Assembly (NCBI RefSeq): GCF_020176795.1
Contig: NZ_JAIUKE010000027.1
Coordinates: 1-51,148 of the forward strand
Source: Streptomyces sp. 8L
GTDB lineage: Bacteria > Actinomycetota > Actinomycetes > Streptomycetales > Streptomycetaceae
DNA: 51,148 bases
Direction of reading: 5' to 3'
The notes below the pieces were generated by a model. It saw only the letters and a list, made by a program, of their open reading frames with translations. It did no database searches and was not told the origin of the DNA. The position numbers and the translations under genes are program-made. This document shows, one piece after another, positions 51,074 to 51,148 of the stretch. Within the stretch, counting starts at the first letter, position 1. Each line of letters opens with the position of its first letter.

Positions 51074-51148
51074 TGGACAAGCCCTCGGCCTATTAGTACC
51101 GGTCAACTCCACCAGTCACCTGGCTTCCATCTCCGGCCTATCAACCCA
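51074..51148 (-). rRNA. 23S ribosomal RNA, 3' end (partial)
   Basis: The minus strand reads TGGGTTGATAGGCCGG ... CCGGTACTAATAGGCCGAGGGC, the conserved end of 23S rRNA. Only about 75 bases are in the window; the gene continues beyond it. The 3' end is placed by analogy with E. coli and may be off by a few bases. Confidence 0.95.

Overview
The window is chromosomal DNA of a Streptomyces-type actinomycete. The evidence is very high GC with third-position bias, frequent GTG starts, GTGA/ATGA stop-start overlaps, a recA promoter with an embedded actinobacterial LexA box, and the gene set (rshA, dapF, miaA, miaB, recX-recA, lhr-nei, clgR, cinA, pgsA, rimO, ftsK, osaA/osaB/osaC, then an rRNA operon). 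From memory this order resembles the S. coelicolor region around SCO5747-SCO5794. The species cannot be named from the sequence alone.

Layout. 1-8 kb: stringent-response enzyme RshA, DapF, a membrane protein, MiaA, an orphan Rv0909-like small protein, an extradiol-dioxygenase-like protein and MiaB, nearly all on the minus strand. 8.6-11.4 kb (plus): an FAD monooxygenase, then a small sulfur operon of cysteine dioxygenase and rhodanese. That operon is preceded by an apparently leaderless 28-codon ORF whose end is Cys-rich, a candidate cysteine-responsive attenuator and the most interesting small element here. 11.7-14.4 kb: recX-recA and a divergent aldo/keto reductase sharing the LexA-box promoter region. 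14.6-18.1 kb (minus): a four-gene class II aldolase, HAD phosphatase, DhaL, DhaK operon with no transporter, preceded by paired operator-like dyads. 18.4-20.4 kb (minus): a single polypeptide joining GAF, histidine kinase, receiver and LuxR-type HTH, with a corrupted middle. 20.5-26.5 kb: small membrane protein, aldehyde dehydrogenase, AI-2E-family permease, DUF3046 protein and an araC-azlC-azlD operon. 26.5-31.9 kb (plus): lhr-nei. 32-39.3 kb (minus): ftsK, RodZ-like HTH gene, rimO-pgsA-cinA and clgR. 39.5-49 kb: osaB and osaA (minus) and osaC (plus), an osmoadaptation module. 49.1-50.5 kb: divergent HxlR regulator and NmrA/QorB-like reductase. 50.6 kb to the end: tRNA-Thr(GGT), 5S and the 3' end of 23S rRNA on the minus strand.

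Three stretches (about 86-99, 19.49-19.69 kb and 46.87-47.05 kb) are long G or C homopolymers that do not look like natural Streptomyces coding DNA. Two of them break otherwise intact signalling genes (the kinase-regulator fusion and osaC). I read these as sequencing or assembly damage rather than biology, so both genes are probably intact in the organism.
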